Part shown: piece by piece, positions 34,674 to 44,073 of the stretch
Numbering within the stretch: the first letter of the stretch is position 1
Layout: the number at the start of each line of letters is the position of its first letter
From: DAIRDK01 sp035403225
GTDB taxonomy: Bacteria; Bacteroidota; Bacteroidia; Bacteroidales; FEN-979
Assembly (NCBI GenBank): GCA_035403225.1
Contig: DAONET010000006.1
Coordinates: 1-64,000 of the forward strand
Direction of reading: 5' to 3'
Length of the DNA stretch: 64,000 nucleotides
Translations under genes and position numbers: made by a program
The notes under the pieces: model-generated
The model's database searches: none
What the model was told of the DNA's origin: nothing
What the model saw: only the letters and a program-made list of their open reading frames with translations

Positions 34674-35870
34674 ATGCAAACCGGGACTATCGCCGAACAG
34701 ATGCAGAAACTCTGCTGTTGTGTCATCATCCCGACATATAATAACGGGAAGACACTCGGAGAGGTTATACGCGGCGTGGAACGATATACCGATGATCTGA
34801 TCATCGTCAACGACGGGTCCACCGATGAAACGAGCCAGATCCTGGAACAGTTTCCTGCTCATACCATCGTCAATATCCCGACGAACAGGGGAAAAGGTAA
34901 TGCCTTGCGGGAAGGTTTCCAAAAAGCCGTTTCGATGGGTTTCCGGTATGCCATCACCCTCGATTCCGACGGACAGCATTTCCCCGATGACATCCCGGCT
35001 TTTGTGGCGCTCCTCAGCGAGCATCCCGGTTCCCTGATCATCGGCGCCAGGAATATGTCCCAGGAGAATGTCCCTTCCGGCAGCAGTTTCGGGCACAAGT
35101 TTTCCATCTTCTGGTTTAAGGTGGAGACGGGGTTGAAGGTTCCCGATGTGCAAACGGGGTTTCGCCTGTACCCGCTGGAGAAGATCAACGGGATCCGTTT
35201 TTTTACGCGGAAGTTTGAGTTTGAGGTAGAGGTGCTGGTCCGGGCAGCCTGGAGAAGGATTCCTATCCTTCATGTGCCCGTGAAAGTATATTATGCTCCC
35301 AAAGGCGAGCGGGTCACCCATTTCCGGAAGTTCCGGGATTTCAACCGCACCGGCCTGCTGAATACCATCCTGGTTTTGTGGGCTCTCTTTTGGGTCAGGC
35401 CGTTAAGCCTTTTCCGGAACCTGAAGGGAAAATCATGGAAAGAATTCTTTAACGAGAAGATACTGAAGAGCAAGGACTCCAACTTCAAACTGGCTGCCTC
35501 TGTTGCTCTTGGGGCTTCCTTCTCGTCACTGCCTATCTGGGGATGGCAGATGGTCGCCGTGGTGGCCGTAGCGTATGCACTGCGGCTGAATAAACTCGTG
35601 GCATTCATCTTTTCAAACCTCAGCATACCGCCTATATTGCCGTTCATTCTATTCATGAGTTTTATCACCGGAGGATGGGTAATGGGGAACAACATCAACG
35701 GGATGCAATACGATAATGGGATCTCACTCGAATGGGTATCCTCGAATCTGGTGCAGTACCTGGTCGGCAGTTTCGTCTTTTCCATTCTCTTCGGACTGGC
35801 GCTGGGCCTGATCTCATATCTTTTTCTAAGCATATTCCGCAAAAACCCACCGGTTAAGACGGAATCGTAA
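34674..35870 (+). CDS. GT2 glycosyltransferase with C-terminal DUF2062 domain
   Basis: A 398-residue inner membrane protein. Residues about 10-235 are a family 2 glycosyltransferase: CVIIPTYNNG, VNDGSTDE, TLDSDGQHFP and a FEVEVLVRAAWRR acceptor region. Residues about 255-385 hold DUF2062 with several membrane helices (ASVALGASFSSLPIWGWQ). This fusion, next to an MMPL transporter, is typical of aryl-polyene and flexirubin clusters and probably adds a sugar to the lipid anchor or to the polyene on a polyprenyl-type carrier. ATG 34674 is used; 34701 is a possible alternative. Confidence 0.82.
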   Translation: MQTGTIAEQMQKLCCCVIIPTYNNGKTLGEVIRGVERYTDDLIIVNDGSTDETSQILEQFPAHTIVNIPTNRGKGNALREGFQKAVSMGFRYAITLDSDGQHFPDDIPAFVALLSEHPGSLIIGARNMSQENVPSGSSFGHKFSIFWFKVETGLKVPDVQTGFRLYPLEKINGIRFFTRKFEFEVEVLVRAAWRRIPILHVPVKVYYAPKGERVTHFRKFRDFNRTGLLNTILVLWALFWVRPLSLFRNLKGKSWKEFFNEKILKSKDSNFKLAASVALGASFSSLPIWGWQMVAVVAVAYALRLNKLVAFIFSNLSIPPILPFILFMSFITGGWVMGNNINGMQYDNGISLEWVSSNLVQYLVGSFVFSILFGLALGLISYLFLSIFRKNPPVKTES

Positions 35871-35882
35871 CATCTACTTATC

Positions 35883-38800
35883 ATGGGAAATTTCTTCGTC
35901 GGACTCTATCACTTTTTCTCGCGTAACAAACTTGCTTTCTGGCTTTTCCTTTTTCTGATCATCGGTCTTTCCGTCTTCTGTGTTTCCAAGCTGAAAATGG
36001 ATGAGCAGATCACGCAAAAAACCGGTAAACAAAGCAATATCGCCAGAATCCAGGAGGTGGCGGGTAACATCCGTCTTACGGACAACCTGATCATCCGGAT
36101 TTTTCCTTCAGACACCACCGTCCCCGCTGACATTTCAGCCATGACCTCCTTCGCTGCGGAGCTCTCCGATTCCTTACTCGCCAACTTCGACTCTACCTTT
36201 ATTGGTTCTATCTCTCCCGACCCCGCCGATACCGGGTTTCAGTATCTGACAGGACTGATCGGCCGGGATCTGCCTGTGTTTCTTGATGAAGAAGATTACC
36301 ACACCCTGGACAGCCTGACCACTCCGGAATCCATTCGCCGGATCATGGAAAACAACTACCGGCTGCTGACGACCCCCGCGGGAATGGTGATGCGCGATCG
36401 CATCCTGTCCGACCCGCTCGGTATCACCAGCCTGGCGATGAATAAGCTGAAGTCGTTGCAGGTCGGAGACGAATACACGGTCATCGACGGATATGTCTTC
36501 ACCCGCGACGGTAACAACCTGCTGTTGTTCCTCACCTCGGCCAACCCGGCAGGTGAAACAGCCAGGAACGGGATGCTGCTGGCCGGTATCGGTCAACAGA
36601 TCGATCATCTCAAAAAGACGTACCCCGGCATCGAAGCGACCTATTGGGGAGGCGTAGCCATGGCCGTCGGTAACGCCACCCAGGTGAAGAAAGACATCAT
36701 GCTGACGCTATCCCTGGCGATCTTCCTCATCTTCCTGTTGCTGGCCTGGTATTTCCGCAGCTTCAGGATCCCCCTTCTTGGCTTTCTGCCCGCGATCTAC
36801 GGAGGTGTGACCGCCCTGGCTATCCTTTATCTCTTTAAAGGTACTGTCTCCGCCATCGCCCTGGGCATCGGCACCGTGCTGCTCGGGTTGATCGTAGATT
36901 ATGCGCTTTACATCATCAACCGGTATCAGCGATCGGGATCGGTGGAAACTGTCTTACGCGAGATGTCCCAGACCATCATCGTTTGCGCACTCACCTCTAT
37001 CGGCGCATTTCTCTGTTTGGTATTCCTGGATTCGGGCGTGCTGCTGGACCTCGGCCTCTTTGCCTCCCTGAGTCTCGCCGGAGCCGCCATCTTCGCGCTG
37101 GTATTCCTCCCTCACATGCTGGGAACAAAGATCGCGCAGATGAAGGAAACTCAAAAACCTAACATCATCGATAAGCTTTGCCACATAAGGTTTGAGAGGA
37201 AACTCTGGCTGATCTTCCTCCTGTTGGCCGGCGCTGTCGCGAGTTTCTTCTTCATGGGGAAGGTGCAGTTCGAAAAAGACATGAACTCGATGAACTTCGT
37301 CACCCCTGAGTTAAAAGCCGCCGGTGATCAACTGGAGCGGATCAGCGAAGTCAGCCTGAAGACCATGTATGTCGTGACGGAAGGAAAAACGCTTGATGAG
37401 GCGCTGGCATCGGCAGCCCTGATCCAACAGCCGGTCTGCGGTCTTGAAACCAGGGGTGTCATCCGGAACTTCAGCGGAGTCCAACAGATGCTGCTCCCGG
37501 AAGAGATCCAGCGTCAGCGGCTGGAACGCTGGGTTCATTTCTGGACTCCGGAAAGAAGAGCCGCCGTTCAGCACGAGATCACCGGTATCGCCCGCTCGCA
37601 AGGACTCAAAGCCGGCATCTTCGACAACTTTTTCCGGATGACCGAAGAACCGGGGAACGGGTTATCGGAAACCGAAAAGACGGCCCTGGCCAACGGCTTT
37701 TTCAGCAACTGGGTCAGCATCCATGATCATGGCGTCTATGTGTCGACCATCCTGAAGGTACCGGAATCAAACCGGGAACGGGTGTACCACTCCCTGGGCA
37801 ACTCACCCGATGTCACGGTCTTCGACAAGCTGCAGCTCACGCAGGTATTTGTCGATACGGTCAGGTCTGACTTCGACCGGCTGATCACCCTGACGATGGT
37901 GTTTGTCACGCTCCTGCTGATCTTTTCTTTCGGGCGTATTGAGACAGGGCTTATCGCCTCGATACCTATGTTCTTCAGCTGGGCCCTGACGCTGGGTTTC
38001 ATGGGCATCACCGGGATCCGGTTCAACATCTTCAACATCATCATTTCCTCTTTTGTATTCGGATTAGGGGTTGATTACAGTATTCTGATGATGCGTGGTT
38101 TATTACATCAGTATAAATACGGCGAAAATATCCTCGATACTTATAAAGTGTCCATCTTCCTCTCCTCTGCCACTACCATCATCGGCGTTGGCGTTTTAAT
38201 CTTCGCCCGGCACCCGGCTCTTCATTCCATCGCGTTGGTATCTGTTTTCGGTGTCTTCATGGTGGTGATGGCCACCTGGGCGCTGGAGCCACTGCCCGTA
38301 AGATGGTTTCTTTTCAACCGGAAAGAGAAAGGATGCAGTCCCGTATTCGGACGAGCCTTTCTTCATGCGATCTTCATCGCCTGGGTCCCGATATCGACCA
38401 TCGCCCTGATCCTGATCACCTACGCAACGCTCATCAGTCCTATACTCCCGTTGAAACGGGCGAAGAAGCAGGAGCTTTTCCGCCGCCTGTTCAGCACCCT
38501 GAGTCGTTGGTACATCGCTTCGAACTTTCCGAAAAATCATAAGGTAGAAAACGAAGGAGGGGAAGATTTTTCGCGACCCTCCATCATCATCGTCAACCAT
38601 CAATCGCTGATCGAGACGCCGGCCATGCTGCGCCTTCATCCGAACATCCTGATCCTCACTAACGAGTGGGTCTTCCATCATTGGATTTTCGGACCGGTAG
38701 CCCGTATTGCCGGGTTCATCCCCATCACCACCGGCATTGACGAATCCTTGGAAAGGATCAGACAGCAGACGTCCGAAGGTTACTCCATTCTGATCTTCCC

Positions 38801-39749
38801 CGAAGGAAGCCGTTCAAAAGACGGACATATCCAACGTTTTCACCGGGGGGCTTTTTATCTCTCGGAGAAACTGAATATCGATATCGTACCGGTGATGATG
38901 TTCGGCAGCGGTGATTTTCTGAAGAAATCCGATTTCTGGGGTAAACCCAACCGTCTGTTCATGAAGATCATGCCGCGGATACATCCCGACGACACTCGTT
39001 TCGGAACCACCTACCAGGAGCGTACACGTAACATCCGGCATTATTACATTGAAGAATACCGGAAATATAAGCTGGAACACGGAACCCCCGATTACTACCG
39101 CCGGGTCGTGATCCACAATTATCTGTTTAAAGGTCCGATCCTGGAGTGGTATGTACGGGTGAAGATGATGCTGGGTGATAATTTCAGGCAGTTTCATGAG
39201 CATCTTCCCCTTAAAGGTAAAATCCTGGACCTTGGATGCGGATACGGGTATATCGATTACATGCTGGCGTACACCTCCACTGAACGGGAGATCACCGCGG
39301 TGGATCATGATGCAGAAAAGATATCCGTTGCCCAACACTGTTTCGGAAAAAACAAAATGACGGAGTTTATCTGCGCAGATATCACGGAATTCTCCTTCGG
39401 TCCTCAGGACGGGATCGTGCTGGGTGACGTTTTGCATTATCTCAACGCAAACCAGCAGGAAGCTCTTCTTCACCGTTGCATGGAGAACCTCAATCCCGGA
39501 GGCGTGTTGCTTATACGCGAAGGAATGAGTGATGAGTCAGGGAAACATCGTGTCACCCGTCTCACCGAGTTTTACAGTACAAGGATGGGATTCAATAAAA
39601 CGCCCGATCCCGGCAAGCATCTGCAGTTCCTTTCGGCCGACACCATCCGGGACCTCGCTTTGAAGCATGACATGACTGTCACGATCCTCTCTGAAAAGAA
39701 AACGACCTCTAACAAATTGTTCAAAATAACCAGCGCTTCTACAGACTGA
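35883..39749 (+). CDS. Three-domain MMPL transporter / acyltransferase / methyltransferase
   Basis: A 1288-residue fusion. Residues about 1-850 are an RND/MMPL exporter with two sets of transmembrane helices around large periplasmic loops. Residues about 900-1080 are a PlsC-like acyltransferase with VNHQSLIE (His-x4-Glu) and FPEGSRSKDG. Residues about 1110-1285 are a class I SAM methyltransferase with ILDLGCGYGYID. Separate genes do these jobs in proteobacterial aryl-polyene clusters; the same trifunctional form is known in Bacteroidetes. It is probably the inner membrane exporter that also modifies the lipid. Its last 11 bases overlap the convergent aldolase gene. Confidence 0.88.
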   Translation: MGNFFVGLYHFFSRNKLAFWLFLFLIIGLSVFCVSKLKMDEQITQKTGKQSNIARIQEVAGNIRLTDNLIIRIFPSDTTVPADISAMTSFAAELSDSLLANFDSTFIGSISPDPADTGFQYLTGLIGRDLPVFLDEEDYHTLDSLTTPESIRRIMENNYRLLTTPAGMVMRDRILSDPLGITSLAMNKLKSLQVGDEYTVIDGYVFTRDGNNLLLFLTSANPAGETARNGMLLAGIGQQIDHLKKTYPGIEATYWGGVAMAVGNATQVKKDIMLTLSLAIFLIFLLLAWYFRSFRIPLLGFLPAIYGGVTALAILYLFKGTVSAIALGIGTVLLGLIVDYALYIINRYQRSGSVETVLREMSQTIIVCALTSIGAFLCLVFLDSGVLLDLGLFASLSLAGAAIFALVFLPHMLGTKIAQMKETQKPNIIDKLCHIRFERKLWLIFLLLAGAVASFFFMGKVQFEKDMNSMNFVTPELKAAGDQLERISEVSLKTMYVVTEGKTLDEALASAALIQQPVCGLETRGVIRNFSGVQQMLLPEEIQRQRLERWVHFWTPERRAAVQHEITGIARSQGLKAGIFDNFFRMTEEPGNGLSETEKTALANGFFSNWVSIHDHGVYVSTILKVPESNRERVYHSLGNSPDVTVFDKLQLTQVFVDTVRSDFDRLITLTMVFVTLLLIFSFGRIETGLIASIPMFFSWALTLGFMGITGIRFNIFNIIISSFVFGLGVDYSILMMRGLLHQYKYGENILDTYKVSIFLSSATTIIGVGVLIFARHPALHSIALVSVFGVFMVVMATWALEPLPVRWFLFNRKEKGCSPVFGRAFLHAIFIAWVPISTIALILITYATLISPILPLKRAKKQELFRRLFSTLSRWYIASNFPKNHKVENEGGEDFSRPSIIIVNHQSLIETPAMLRLHPNILILTNEWVFHHWIFGPVARIAGFIPITTGIDESLERIRQQTSEGYSILIFPEGSRSKDGHIQRFHRGAFYLSEKLNIDIVPVMMFGSGDFLKKSDFWGKPNRLFMKIMPRIHPDDTRFGTTYQERTRNIRHYYIEEYRKYKLEHGTPDYYRRVVIHNYLFKGPILEWYVRVKMMLGDNFRQFHEHLPLKGKILDLGCGYGYIDYMLAYTSTEREITAVDHDAEKISVAQHCFGKNKMTEFICADITEFSFGPQDGIVLGDVLHYLNANQQEALLHRCMENLNPGGVLLIREGMSDESGKHRVTRLTEFYSTRMGFNKTPDPGKHLQFLSADTIRDLALKHDMTVTILSEKKTTSNKLFKITSASTD

Positions 39750-40761
39750 TCGAGCGAAGCGCTTTTTCGACAGGATCCACCATTTCCGGGGTAAAGTCGA
39801 GATGTGTCACGAACCTGATGGAACGCCGGTTCAGGGAGAGCGCGAGGATATCTTTTTCTTTCAGCCGGGCGATGAGAGCATCGGCTTCCAGTCCTTCACG
39901 GAGGGTGAAGATGATGATGTTGGTGTCGACAGGCATGACTGATTCCACGTAAGGTAATCCGGATAACACTCCGGCGAGGTACCGGGCACGATCATGATCC
40001 TGTTTAAGTCGTTCGATGTTATGATCCAGGGCATAGATCCCTGCAGCTGCGAGGTAACCGGCTTGCCGCATGGCTCCGCCAAACACTTTTCTCGTTCTGC
40101 GTGCTTTTTTGATGAAAGCCGCACTGCCCGACAGGACAGATCCTACGGGGGCGCCCAGTCCTTTGGACAGGCAGGTGGAGATGCTGTCGAATAGCTTCCC
40201 GTAATCCCTCGGGGTTTTATCTCCCACTGCCATCGCATTAAACAGACGTGCTCCGTCGAGATGAAGATTCAGCCCCTTCCCGCGACAAACAGCGGATATC
40301 TCTTCCAGCACGGGGAAAGGATAGACCGCCCCTCCTCCTTTGTTCATGGAATTTTCCACCTCTACCAGCGTCGTCAGCGGACGATGAACATCATCCGGAG
40401 GGTTGATATGATCCAGAATCTCGCCGGCGGATATCATGCCCCTCGGTCCATTGAGCAGGCAGACCGAAACCCCGGAGTTGCGCATCATCGCCCCTCCTTC
40501 GTAATAATAAACATGAGAAAACTGATGAAGAATCACTTCATCGCCGGGAGAAGTATGGACGTTGACAGCTATCTGGTTGGTCATAGTGCCGGAAGGGCAA
40601 TACAAGGCAGCTTCCTTTCCGAAGATCTCGGCAACCTTGCGTTCCAGCTCATTAACGGTAGGATCTTCGCCAAAAACATCATCCCCTGTTTCCGCGGAAA
40701 ACATAGCTTCCAGCATTTCTTTTGACGGCTTTGTTACGGTATCGCTTCTCAGATCGATCAT
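39739..40761 (-). CDS. Low-specificity L-threonine aldolase
   Basis: A 340-residue PLP enzyme of the threonine aldolase/beta-eliminating lyase family: IDLRSDTVTKPS at the N-terminus, LHLDGARLFNA, and the PLP lysine in CLSKGLGAPVGSV. It splits L-threonine or allo-threonine to glycine and acetaldehyde. I start at the ATG 40761; a frame from 40779 adds six residues. It faces the rest of the cluster and overlaps the MMPL gene tail-to-tail. It may be an unrelated gene caught in the cluster or may supply glycine to an acyl-transfer step. Confidence 0.85.
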   Translation of the reverse strand: MIDLRSDTVTKPSKEMLEAMFSAETGDDVFGEDPTVNELERKVAEIFGKEAALYCPSGTMTNQIAVNVHTSPGDEVILHQFSHVYYYEGGAMMRNSGVSVCLLNGPRGMISAGEILDHINPPDDVHRPLTTLVEVENSMNKGGGAVYPFPVLEEISAVCRGKGLNLHLDGARLFNAMAVGDKTPRDYGKLFDSISTCLSKGLGAPVGSVLSGSAAFIKKARRTRKVFGGAMRQAGYLAAAGIYALDHNIERLKQDHDRARYLAGVLSGLPYVESVMPVDTNIIIFTLREGLEADALIARLKEKDILALSLNRRSIRFVTHLDFTPEMVDPVEKALRSISL

Positions 40762-40813
40762 AATAAGGATATTTTGCATAAAAGTAATACATTTGCAGAT
40801 GACGAATGGTTGA

Positions 40814-40845
40814 CAGCGGGATAAAATGATGATTTTTTCCCGCTG
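40814..40845. repeat. Inverted repeat in the divergent intergenic region
   Basis: CAGCGGG (40814-40820) is mirrored by CCCGCTG (40839-40845) across an A/T-rich 18-base spacer. It sits between the divergent aldolase and flavoprotein genes, 20 bases before the ATG at 40866. It could be an operator with half-sites two helical turns apart, or a hairpin in the leader. No typical -7 box was found for either gene here. Confidence 0.35.
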
Positions 40846-40865
40846 GAACAGTTTCGCACCCTGAC

Positions 40866-42371
40866 ATGAATTTTGATTTTGTAATTATCGGATCCGGCCT
40901 GGGAGGTTTGCTTTCAGGATTCCTTCTCAGTAAAGAAGGAAAGAATGTCTGTGTGTTGGAACAAAACAATAAGTTAGGCGGCAACTTTCAGTCATTCGAT
41001 CGGGCCGGGCACTCCTTCGACACCGGGATACACTACCTGGGGAGCCTGTTACCCGGGCAGACTTTACACAATTACTGGAAGTACTTCGGGTTGACGGATC
41101 TTCCCGGTCTGACCCGGATGGATGAAAAAGGCTTCGACATCATCTCTTTTCAGGGCGCTGAGTTCCCGGTAGCCCAGGGTTTTGAAAATTTCAGCGAGCA
41201 GTTGCTTCCCTTTTTCCCTGATGCCCGTAAGGCGCTCAGCAGTTACACCAGCGCTCTCGAAAACGTTGCCGCCAACCATCCGCTCTATCATCTCGAGCTG
41301 CCGGTAGCTGAGTCAAACAAGCACTCCGATTCGGTCACAGCCTGGAGTATGCTGAAGAAAATCTCATCCGGTGTCTCACTCTCGGCTCCCGGCATCCCGC
41401 TGACATCGGTCCTGGCCGGCAATAACCTGCTTTATGCGGGGAACCCTTCCACCACCCCTCTTTATCAGTATGCACTCATCAACCACTCCTTCATCTCCTC
41501 TGCCTGGCGTATCGCAGGCGGAAGCCAGATCATCGTCGACAAGCTGGTGAAAGGCATCCGGGATAACGGAGGGACCGTGATCGGTAAAAAACAGGTGAAC
41601 AGGATCACGAAAAAAGAGGGAGTCTTCTGTACCGAAACCGCCGATGGTGATCATTTTTTCAGCAAGAAGATCATCTCCGGCATTCATCCGTCTGCCACCC
41701 TGAAAATGATCGACGGGATCACCATGCCCAAAGCCTACTCACAACGTATCTTTTCGGCGAAGAATACCGTGTCGGCCCTTTGTCTTTACCTGGGACTAAA
41801 GCCGCGCTCTTTCCGGTACATGAACCATAACCTCTATCATCATACCACCGATCAGATATGGACCTCTGAAAACGTCACCGATCATTACTGGCCGGGGAGT
41901 TTCCTGCTGATGACTCCTCCCCGTATCGGGCAGGATCATTGGGCCGACACCGCGGTGATCCTTTCTCCCATGCGCTTTTCCGAATTCAATAAGTGGGAAA
42001 AGTCAAAACCGGGTCACCGTGATTCATCCTATCGCGTATTCCGGTCACAGAAAGCCCATCTCCTGCTGGAGTGCGTCTTCTCGAAGTTCCCGAACCTCCG
42101 GATGGCGATCTCATCGGTTGACTTATCCACTCCCCTGACCTGGCGTGACTATACAGGTTCACCTGATGGATCGATGTACGGGGTCGTCAGAGATGCCACA
42201 GACCCTTTCCGTTCCACCATCTTCCCCAAAACCAAAATTCCGGGACTCTTCTTTACCGGTCAGAATATCAACATCCACGGCGCTATAGGTGTCACCATCG
42301 GCGCTGTGATGACCTGCGGTGAGATCCTTGGGCTGCCACATGTGCTAAAAACGATCAAAAATGCCCTCTGA
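40866..42371 (+). CDS. FAD-dependent phytoene desaturase-like oxidoreductase
   Basis: A 501-residue flavoprotein of the CrtI/retinol saturase group. The dinucleotide-binding motif is IIGSGLGGLLSGFLL (about 7-21), followed by LEQNNKLGGNFQSFDRAGHSFDTGIHY and a C-terminal GLFFTGQNINIHGAIGVTIGA FAD segment. Enzymes of this group desaturate or saturate and isomerise polyene chains. In this setting the natural substrate would be the polyene acyl chain. It overlaps the next gene by 11 bases and forms an operon with 42361 and 44070. Confidence 0.8.
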   Translation: MNFDFVIIGSGLGGLLSGFLLSKEGKNVCVLEQNNKLGGNFQSFDRAGHSFDTGIHYLGSLLPGQTLHNYWKYFGLTDLPGLTRMDEKGFDIISFQGAEFPVAQGFENFSEQLLPFFPDARKALSSYTSALENVAANHPLYHLELPVAESNKHSDSVTAWSMLKKISSGVSLSAPGIPLTSVLAGNNLLYAGNPSTTPLYQYALINHSFISSAWRIAGGSQIIVDKLVKGIRDNGGTVIGKKQVNRITKKEGVFCTETADGDHFFSKKIISGIHPSATLKMIDGITMPKAYSQRIFSAKNTVSALCLYLGLKPRSFRYMNHNLYHHTTDQIWTSENVTDHYWPGSFLLMTPPRIGQDHWADTAVILSPMRFSEFNKWEKSKPGHRDSSYRVFRSQKAHLLLECVFSKFPNLRMAISSVDLSTPLTWRDYTGSPDGSMYGVVRDATDPFRSTIFPKTKIPGLFFTGQNINIHGAIGVTIGAVMTCGEILGLPHVLKTIKNAL

Positions 42372-44073
42372 AAGACCATTCTATAAGAAGAAACGATTTC
42401 TCATTCCGGTCATCCTGTTGCTCTCGGTTATCGGCCTGATTCTGTGGTACGATATTGATACACAGGTAAATTTGCCACTTGTAGACAAACCCCTGGCTGT
42501 TTACGACTCTGTCAGGGAACCCAATCCCGGGTTCTATACCTGCAACAGCAGCTGGTTGCAGCACAGTACCAGCGGACTGTGGGAGATGTATGTCACCGGC
42601 AGTCCTTTTGAATGTGGTGTAGCGAACGGGAAGCTCAGCCGCCGGCTTATTTATGAGCAGGAAGATGCTTTTGTCTCCCGGATCCGGGAGATGATCCCCT
42701 CCGACTCCTATCTTAAATTTCTGAAATATTTCATCTACTGGTTCAACCGCGACCTTGATGAATATGTCCCGGACGAATATCTTCAGGAGATCTACGGTGT
42801 ATCCTTGTCTGCATCTTCCCAATACGACTTCATCGGGTCGGGTTATCATCGCATGCTGAACTATCACTCGGCCCACGACATCGGGCATGCGTTGCAGGAC
42901 CTGGCCATGGTGGGTTGTACTTCTTTCGGCGCCTGGGGCAACAGCACCTCGGATGGCTCCTTGATCATCGGACGGAACTTTGATTTTTACATGGGTGAAA
43001 AATTCGCGAAGAACAAGATCGTCTGCTTCGAGAAACCGGAGAAGGGCTATCCCTTTATGATGGTCACTTGGGCCGGTATGATCGGATCTGTTTCGGGGAT
43101 GAATCTCGCCGGACTCACGGTCACCATCAACGCCGCCAAATCCGAGATCCCCATGTCGGCCCGCACCCCCATCTCCATTCTGGCAAGGGAGATCCTGCAG
43201 TATGCCGGTAACATACAAGAAGCATACGACATCGCTAAAAAACGGCAGACTTTTGTCTCAGAGTCGCTTCTCATTGGCTCGGCCCGGGATCAGCGTGCCG
43301 CGATCATCGAAAAGTCACCCGCCACCACCGCTCTTGTCATGTCGCGGGAAAACCATATCATCTGCACCAATCATTTTCAGTCGGACGAATTCCGCGATGA
43401 CCCCCTGAACCGGAAGAACATCCGCGAGAGCGCCTCCATGTATCGTTTCCGGAGGATAGAACAGCTTATCAGCAAAAAGAAACCCATTGATGTCATCAAG
43501 GCAGCAGCCATCCTTCGGGATCAGAAAGGATGGGACGACCGCTCCATCGGGATGGGTAACGAGAAAGCTGTCAACCAGCTGATTGCGCACCATTCGATCA
43601 TCTTCATGCCCGGTAAAAGGTTGGTGTGGGTATCACAAGGCCCCTGGCAATCGGGGTCATACATATGTTATGACCTGAATGAAATTTTTAATACATTTGG
43701 CGCCCTGAAACAAAGGACGGTAATTGAAAAAGCCGGATTGAATATCGCGGCTGATTCATTCCTCGGCACAACTGAATACATTAAGTTCCTGCAGTACAAA
43801 ATCATGCGGGATTCCTTACAACAGTTGATGAAGGATTATAATGTCGGTGTGCTGAACAGTTCTTTTTTTGATGAGTTCACGGAGATTAATCCGGATTATT
43901 ATGAAGGATATGCTCTCGCCGGCGACTGGTTTATGATGAACAAAAAACCGGGGACAGCCCTTGACTATTACCGGCTTGCCCTGAAGAGAGAAATCCCGGT
44001 ATTAGCCGAACGTGAGAAGATTATCCGGAACATGAGTAAATGTATTATTGAAATCAAAGAACCCATAAGATGA
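42361..44073 (+). CDS. C45-family autoproteolytic acyltransferase/hydrolase homologue
   Basis: A 570-residue protein with an N-terminal membrane anchor (about 12-30). The Ntn-hydrolase core begins at Cys186 in VGCTSFGAWG, the expected autocleavage point, followed by GSLIIGRNFDF as in acyl-CoA:6-aminopenicillanic acid acyltransferase-like proteins. A helical C-terminal part (about 480-560) looks TPR-like (AGDWFMMNKKPGTALDYYRLAL). It would cleave an amide or transfer an acyl group in the periplasm. Its start overlaps the flavoprotein gene and its stop overlaps the radical SAM gene start (ATGA). Confidence 0.75.
   Translation: MPSERPFYKKKRFLIPVILLLSVIGLILWYDIDTQVNLPLVDKPLAVYDSVREPNPGFYTCNSSWLQHSTSGLWEMYVTGSPFECGVANGKLSRRLIYEQEDAFVSRIREMIPSDSYLKFLKYFIYWFNRDLDEYVPDEYLQEIYGVSLSASSQYDFIGSGYHRMLNYHSAHDIGHALQDLAMVGCTSFGAWGNSTSDGSLIIGRNFDFYMGEKFAKNKIVCFEKPEKGYPFMMVTWAGMIGSVSGMNLAGLTVTINAAKSEIPMSARTPISILAREILQYAGNIQEAYDIAKKRQTFVSESLLIGSARDQRAAIIEKSPATTALVMSRENHIICTNHFQSDEFRDDPLNRKNIRESASMYRFRRIEQLISKKKPIDVIKAAAILRDQKGWDDRSIGMGNEKAVNQLIAHHSIIFMPGKRLVWVSQGPWQSGSYICYDLNEIFNTFGALKQRTVIEKAGLNIAADSFLGTTEYIKFLQYKIMRDSLQQLMKDYNVGVLNSSFFDEFTEINPDYYEGYALAGDWFMMNKKPGTALDYYRLALKREIPVLAEREKIIRNMSKCIIEIKEPIR

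Noticed and set aside
42355..43218. 287-codon minus-strand open frame opposite the C45 gene
   Set aside because: Conserved C45 residues and overlapping start/stop with neighbours prove the plus-strand gene.
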